This document shows, in pieces, positions 58,399 through 64,000 of a stretch of DNA of 64,000 nucleotides. This DNA is from Cephalotrichum gorgonifer (taxonomy: Eukaryota; Ascomycota; Sordariomycetes; Microascales; Microascaceae). A model generated the notes under the pieces. The model ran no database searches and was not told the origin of the DNA. It saw only the letters and a program-made list of their open reading frames with translations. Positions within the stretch are counted from its first letter, which is position 1; each line of letters starts with the position of its first letter. The position numbers and the translations under genes were made by a program. The stretch spans positions 739,746-803,745 of the forward strand of contig ONZQ02000002.1 of the NCBI GenBank assembly GCA_900312665.1, written 5' to 3'.

Positions 58399-59847
58399 AT
58401 GACTTTCGACGACGACGACGAGAACGCCGTCCTCCGGCCTGCGACCCACGCCAACCCCGAAGAAGAAGAAGAAGAAGACGACCTCGCCCCGGACTACCGC
58501 CAGCTCGCCTCCCTCATCAACAAGAAGGGACGCTCGAGTCAAGATGTTCGCAAGGGCGAGAAGGACTTCGAGTCCCACGGCACCCGCGCCCAGGAGAACG
58601 CCCTAGAGTCGAGCCGCCTCGTGATGGAGGAGGTCCTCTCATTCGAGAGGTTCCTAACGGAAGACAACTGGGTGCGGGCGTGGTACTTCCCAGATTGGTG
58701 GGTCAGCCCGGAGGGCAGGGCGATCTGCGAGGGGAACGAGAGGATTGATGCGGAAGAGATGCTCTTGAGGGATCGTGTCGCGGTCGTGGAGCACGAGAAG
58801 GGATTCCCGGCTAGACTGCTCGGGAAGGTCGTGCCTGGCGTGAAGAGAAGCATGCCGGCGATGGGGCGGACGTGGCTGTTGCCGGAAGAGGCGCTGTACC
58901 TTGTTGAGAGGGGGACGATGGAGCTTTGGTGGCCTGACAAGCGGGTCGAGGACCTGTTTCCCCCGCTGGAGGGGGCGGACGGGGCGCCTCCGACAGAGTC
59001 GATGCTCTCCCCTATCCAGGACGACGAATTCGCGATAGGCGTGCCGCTGAGCGTGCAGGGTGCTTACGCCATGCTTATCGGGGAGCCTGGGGAGAGGGGC
59101 AAGATCCCGTTGGCGAGGTTTCAGGTATATACAACACTAAAGCGCGCCGGTTACCACGTTATGCCCGCACCCAAATCAACCCCAACCCCCGCTGCGGCCG
59201 CCGAGCCTCGACTGGGGACACTATGGCGGTGGTTCGCGTCACTCATACCCTCGAGGGGCCCGCCTCCGTCTGGGCCTCTCGTCCGCCCCGGCCTCTACCG
59301 CTCCTACAACGATGTATTCAGGCAGCTAGCTGTTATACCACGACACAAGCCGTCCGAGAGATCCACCGCCACGGCGGATCCGGAGGATCCCTTCAGAGTA
59401 CACTACCACGTCTGGAGGGCCGAGGGGCCTTTCCGCAAGGGCAATCCGCCCGCTCCCGACTTCCGGATCTGCGTCGTGGACACGCGCGACACGACGTTCC
59501 CCTCCCTGGAGCAGATCGAGGCTCTCCTGGAGTCTACGCCCTATGACCCGCCCCCGCCTCCCCTGAACGCCAGCGCGGCGCGGACTCCGGGCCAGCTGCA
59601 CAAGCGGTTGAAGCACGGGTACCGGAATGTTCTCGTGGCGGTCGTGGACCACGGCATCATTAGCTTCAACAGGTTCTGCGACGCGGGCTTCGGCGAAGAG
59701 GTACTGTTCGAGTCGTTCGACGAGAGGCTGAACGCGCCGACGGGAGGGAAGAGGGGCGGGTTTAAGGGCGGTAGGGGTGGGAGGGGAGGCCGGGGTAGGG
59801 GCCGAGGTAGGGGCAGGGGCGGCGGGGGCGGCGGTAGGGGGAAATAA
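58399..59847 (+). CDS. SEN54: tRNA-splicing endonuclease subunit Sen54
   Basis: Intronless, 482 residues. After an acidic N-terminus comes the Sen54 N-terminal domain: ESHGTRAQENALESSRLVMEE, then VEHEKGFPARLLGKVVPGVKR, MGRTWLLPEEALYLVERGTMEL and a following LSVQGAYAMLIG helix. The C-terminal part (HYHVWRA, FRICVVDTRDTTFPSLEQI, YRNVLVAVVDHGIISFNRF) fits the fungal protein. The final ~35 residues are Gly/Arg repeats, an RGG-like RNA-binding tail. Sen54 pairs with Sen2 and measures the tRNA body for intron excision by the Sen2/Sen34/Sen15 complex. Such a clear RGG tail is uncommon for Sen54 and could be lineage-specific. An intron-containing tRNA-Leu lies just upstream. Confidence 0.9.
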   Translation: MTFDDDDENAVLRPATHANPEEEEEEDDLAPDYRQLASLINKKGRSSQDVRKGEKDFESHGTRAQENALESSRLVMEEVLSFERFLTEDNWVRAWYFPDWWVSPEGRAICEGNERIDAEEMLLRDRVAVVEHEKGFPARLLGKVVPGVKRSMPAMGRTWLLPEEALYLVERGTMELWWPDKRVEDLFPPLEGADGAPPTESMLSPIQDDEFAIGVPLSVQGAYAMLIGEPGERGKIPLARFQVYTTLKRAGYHVMPAPKSTPTPAAAAEPRLGTLWRWFASLIPSRGPPPSGPLVRPGLYRSYNDVFRQLAVIPRHKPSERSTATADPEDPFRVHYHVWRAEGPFRKGNPPAPDFRICVVDTRDTTFPSLEQIEALLESTPYDPPPPPLNASAARTPGQLHKRLKHGYRNVLVAVVDHGIISFNRFCDAGFGEEVLFESFDERLNAPTGGKRGGFKGGRGGRGGRGRGRGRGRGGGGGGRGK

Positions 59848-62838
59848 AACGGGGAGTAGGGGGAGTTGAATCATGTACAGGTATTAAAAGCATATCGGGC
59901 TTGGCTTGATGTTGATGACAGGTCGGGGACGGGATACCCAGGCGTTGTATTTGAGTTCATTGTTACGATTTTGCGGTTATAGACGAATAGACCATCATAG
60001 AGCTCATGCCTCCTAGTCCCAGGGAGATGTACTCGGCTCTGGGGCATTACAGAACAGCTCCAGGTCCTGGACGACATGGCTGTTGCGATGGTGGTTGGTT
60101 TGCATGGCATGCCCGTCACGTGTGCAGAGGGGTTTCTAGTTGCGGCTGCTACCTCCAGGGGCACATCTCCAGGCGTCCAGAGGAAGCAACCCCCACCTAT
60201 CCCGTGTGTTGGGCGCATCTAGGACCAGTGGCCGTTCCCCTCCCGTATGACGTACTTGCAGGAGGAGCGGAATGGCGCAGCAGGATGAATTGGGGGGTAT
60301 TGTGTAACGTGTTGGGCGGATGAGGATATGGCGAGGGAGCCATTCGCATTCGGTACGCTTAACAGCCTACTTTGGATGTTGTTGTGAGAGCTGCATGCAT
60401 TACAAGTAGTATGCACGCACATAAGCGCCGATCAGAACAGGCAGCGGATTCGTGAACCTCTCAGCCTGTCAGGGGCTTGGACTGCGTCTTTGGACTCTTA
60501 CATAGCCACACGTTGTGGCGTTGTTTGAAGTTCCAGAGTATGGCGTACAAGTACGTATGACAAGGATCACTCTGCGGCTGACTTGCTGAACATGTGTGTC
60601 ATGTTGGGAGAAACCCATTGGCTGATACTTGATACTTTGGGGGGGAATCTTGCAAGGTATGGGTATTAATACTTTATACTTGTATTAGCTAAGGGCGCAT
60701 GTAATCTTAGAACGCGGATGGTTTTGTACCCGATTGTGCCATTTGCGGAATATATTCCTCCTCTCGAGAATGCTGCACTTGTATGACCAAGTACTCATAT
60801 ACAGTATTACTTAACCTGTTAGGTTCCAAAACGACAAGGCGGTCGGAAGGAGTTCGGTTCTTACGGTCATTATGTCGAGATATCCCTGAGCTCTGAAAGT
60901 GGAATGCCTCGGACGACAGTAATACTTGCTTGGATGGATCGGGTCGGGTTGGAAGGATCGATTACATTAGATTGGGGCAGTAAGCGCGGATGTTCCGCAT
61001 GAAACTGTGGCCAACATGTACTACTTGTATGAGGAGCTGTGTTCAGGATTCCAAATCTGCCGGCTCGCAGGACGGACAACTGGCTGGATCTAGGTAATAA
61101 TACTTGCTTGTACTTGTATTGCGGTATTACAATATTTGTACAAGTATAGTGCCCCCCCACCCGCCGCTCATGCTGAAGTTCCACTGAGCCGAGTCACTAC
61201 TTGTACATGTATTGCAGATAGAGAGCCAAGAACAGAGAGAGTGGAAAATTTAACCTTGTTCCAGCTGAGCTCGAGAACTCCCTCACCTTGCATTTTTAGC
61301 CTAACCCATTTCCCATCTCCCCCATGTCATGTCCCATTGGACTTTAGCCCCTTCGTGGACGGTTCCACCACCAGCTTTGAAACAGCTCCCCAACATTATT
61401 ACGAGCACAAGATTCCCAAGACCAAGCAAGCACAGACTCAAGCTCGGCTCTGTCATCTCTCCAGCTCTGAGGACAAGGACAAGTACTGGAACGCGGAACT
61501 AATCACAACAGTGTGGGCCCAACCTTAAACGTTGAGCAAATAATAATAACTCCCGTCCGTCTTGTCTTTCGATCTACGAGCAGTAGAAGTAGATTGGAAA
61601 GTCTGGGGGCCAGAGTCGAGACGTGTTCGTTCCCTGATGCCGCCACGCGATCCGTCGATCAACTCGCTGAACCATTCAACCACTCCTTGTTCCTCGCTTC
61701 TCTTTCCATCCCCATCCTCATACTTGCCTCGGAACACGCCATATCCAGAGAGCAAGCCACCTCCATCTCAATTTTAGCGACCTATTTGCGTCATAGCAAT
61801 ACTACCCTACAACAAACGCAACTCGTCTCGTAACCAGCGACAGAAGTCGAGGAGGTATCCACCATATATCTACCTACTACCAACTTCCTACTACTGTATC
61901 TACCTTCCCAACTTACGGCCTGCTCGTACTTGTTTGTATTGGGTAAGACTTCGCAGCTTCCATCTCGTCTTTGTGTCCTGCCGCCTGAGCAGCTGAAGCT
62001 GGGGTCGCGCCTTCCTTCTTTTTATTCCCATCTTTTGTGTCCGATTTGTCAACTTGCGACCGTCGCGGGAATCCAGTTAACTGCTACTTTCCCTTGCCCT
62101 CCACCTTTCAACCCCCTTCGCATTGCTTTTGCCCAACCTAGCGCCAACTGGTCCTTCCAAGTCCGTAACACTGGAGCTTTTTATCACCGTCGAGATTGAG
62201 ACCATCTCCTCACCTTGGCCTTGACTCGAGCCGGCCCCAGTTCCAGTTCCAGTTCCAATAATCCCCCTGATTTATCACCCTCTGCCGGAGGCACTTTATT
62301 GACTCGGAGGACTGGTCAGTGCCCATCTCTTGCCCATCCATCTCTTGTCTCTCATCTCCCACTTCACATTTCTGCCATCCGATTCTGGTCTTCACACAAC
62401 CCCCGTCTGTACCAACACCCACATTTCACATTTGCCATTTTCTTCCTACATCTTACAAATTTCCCATCACACGTTCTCTCCTTTCTGAAACTCCTTCCTT
62501 TTCTTTTTAGGGGGGTTGTCCAAGAAACTTGTCATCTGTGTCCACAACAAACCTCGACGCGTGTGATCCACCACCAACCCACCACACAGTCAACCAACAA
62601 CTAACCCATCCCAGTCCACACGAGTTTGAGATTTTTTACCCTTGCGCCATTCAAAGTACAGACACGGCCAGACAACTTGCATTTCGGGAGCGTAAGTTTG
62701 ATGAAATTTCGTCCGCCCACATGCCAGGTTGATGACATTGACACCGACTTTTCATAATCTTGAGCCGCTCCACCTCAACGGAATTAAGATGGATACATGT
62801 ACTGACGGTCGTTGACCAGATCTCGCGTTAACTTCACC
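59848..62838. other. Intergenic stretch and long pyrimidine-rich leader of the last gene
   Basis: No supportable gene in 3 kb. The stretch from 61050 to 61215 is dense in ACTTGTAC/GTACAAGT-like motifs. From about 61650 to 62720 the plus strand is pyrimidine-rich and probably represents a long promoter and 5' leader, perhaps with leader introns. Confidence 0.45.
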
Positions 62839-64000
62839 ATGGGTGAAATCAACGACAGCCGCCCCGGTAGTTCGTCTGCTGCCGTACCCCCAGAGCAGCC
62901 CGCTATCACGGAAAAGACCACCCCCGTACGGGAGCGGAGCCAAGCTGCAGCCGCCACGTGAGTTTCCCGTCTTTCATGCCGCCGTCTACTTCTCCTGACA
63001 GACACCTGCTATGAAGTTCTTGCTAACAACCTTGCAGCACCGCCACTTCAACCAACGGCGCAGACGACCAGGAGGATGCCGAGCTGAGCCCCGTACCTAG
63101 TGAGAGTGTTAGCCCGCCCAGCAGCTTCCACACAAATTCGTTTGGCGATGAGATTGTAGTTGGCGCCCGGACCAACGGCGCTCGTGAGCTACAGTCTAAC
63201 CAGGTCCAGGCCCAACCCCCAACCCAAACCCCGGCCCAGAACCAGTCACAGGTCCAGACACAAGCCCAGTCACCGGTCCAGGACCCGCAACCGAAAAGGC
63301 CCGACACTGCCGATGTCGACGAGGTCATGGAGGATGCCAGTGACAGCCGCCCATCTAGTTCGCGTTATGCCAAGAGGACGCGATCGGGCACTCAGAACGA
63401 TGCTGCCCCAGAGCACCTCGGCCGTCTCGTCAGCGCAGCTCATGAGGCATTCCCGTCCCCCCGGCCCACTCGTCGCCTCGCCTCCGACAATTTTGAAAAG
63501 GGAGGGGTGTTGATAGGGTACTGGAGGGACTCTCCAGTGGAAAACGAGGAGTACAAGCACGCTATACTGGCCAGCCTAGACTCGAGGGGTCGTCTCCGAC
63601 CGAGGATTCAAGCCACTAGCCTCTCCGGGAAACCTGTTTCTTCGCCCTTGCCTTCCGGGCCCGGGAGCACTGAGGTTGACTTTATGCGGATTGTCTTCAA
63701 AGACCATCTCGTCGGTCTCCACCACGCCCACATCATCCACTACGTCAGGTACCGCCCAGAATTGACAGTAGATGGCTCGGAGAAGTCCAAGAGGGACGCC
63801 GATCTGATGGCCCGCGCCTATGCTGTCGAGAGCGTCAAGGCGAACCCTCCCGCCGACCTGGGTCCGATAGCCTATGGCCCAGAAATACCCGAGGACGTGC
63901 GGACCCCTCTTCGATCCGGACCATCGAACAAGCGCCGCCGCACCGACGGATATGTTTCCACAGAGAGGACCCCTCTCCCGGGGCCCTCCGTACCATCCGC
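62839..64000 (+). CDS. Unrecognised protein, N-terminal part, cut by the window edge
   Basis: The start at 62839 has a near-ideal context (caccATGG). Exon 1 is 62839-62957; exon 2 begins at 63038 after a CTAAC branch and TTGCAG acceptor, and stays open to the window end. At least 360 residues are present. Residues ~85-125 are Gln/Pro-rich with repeated Q-x-Q pairs. A folded segment appears around GVLIGYWRDSPVENEEYKHAIL and FMRIVFKDHLVGLHHAHIIHYVRYR. A basic KRRRT near the end could be a nuclear signal. I do not recognise the family; a nuclear or chromatin role is only a guess from composition. Confidence 0.75.

Overview
This window looks like a chromosomal segment of a filamentous ascomycete, probably a sordariomycete (Pezizomycotina). 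Coding exons are GC-rich at third positions. Introns are short, with GTRNGT donors, CTAAC/CTGAC-type branch sites and YAG acceptors. Leaders are pyrimidine-rich, and the proteins match fungal families. I see no virus, plasmid, operon, CRISPR array or intact transposon. One assembly gap (26884-26962) falls inside a predicted intron.

Layout. 1-4797: possible 5' end of a minus-strand gene at the left edge, then a long non-coding stretch. 4798-9799: WD40/alpha-solenoid protein (+). 11358-16000: GPI15/PIG-H (+), PUS3 (-), a degenerate Rho-like GTPase (+) and RPC17 (-). 18251-19794: PRPP synthetase with a large insertion (+). 21181-25047: GH63-like glycosidase (-). 26699-30834: a P-loop GTPase domain fused to a RasGEF (-). 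30835-34992: non-coding. 34993-36255: unrecognised disordered protein (+). 36329-37242: HIT1/ZNHIT3 (-). 38936-39967: NFU1 (+). 40907-43489: secreted six-hairpin glycosidase-like protein (+). 44011-45793: ATE1 (-). 45794-50516: non-coding. 50517-51156: Nudix hydrolase (+). 53164-54029: LSM1 (+). 54646-55721: ATP5/OSCP (-). 56346-57349: MOB1 (-). 57886-57986: intron-containing tRNA-Leu(UAG) (+). 58399-59847: SEN54 (+). 62839 onward: an unrecognised protein that runs off the right edge (+).

The genes are mostly independent housekeeping units, but tRNA biology recurs: RNA polymerase III (RPC17), tRNA pseudouridylation (PUS3), tRNA splicing (SEN54, about 410 bp from an intron-containing tRNA gene), and arginyl-tRNA use (ATE1). 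Two small-GTPase-type proteins have lost the canonical DxxGQ switch II motif; one of them is fused to its presumed exchange-factor domain.

The points most worth a second look are the GTPase-RasGEF fusion, the switch-less Rho-like protein with a CaaX tail, predicted micro-exons of 3 and 6 nt in two glycosidase-like genes, a perfect 17-bp inverted repeat inside the first LSM1 intron, and a tRNA-like (SINE-like) sequence downstream of NFU1. Exon boundaries were worked out by hand from splice consensus, reading phase and family resemblance; no search was run.
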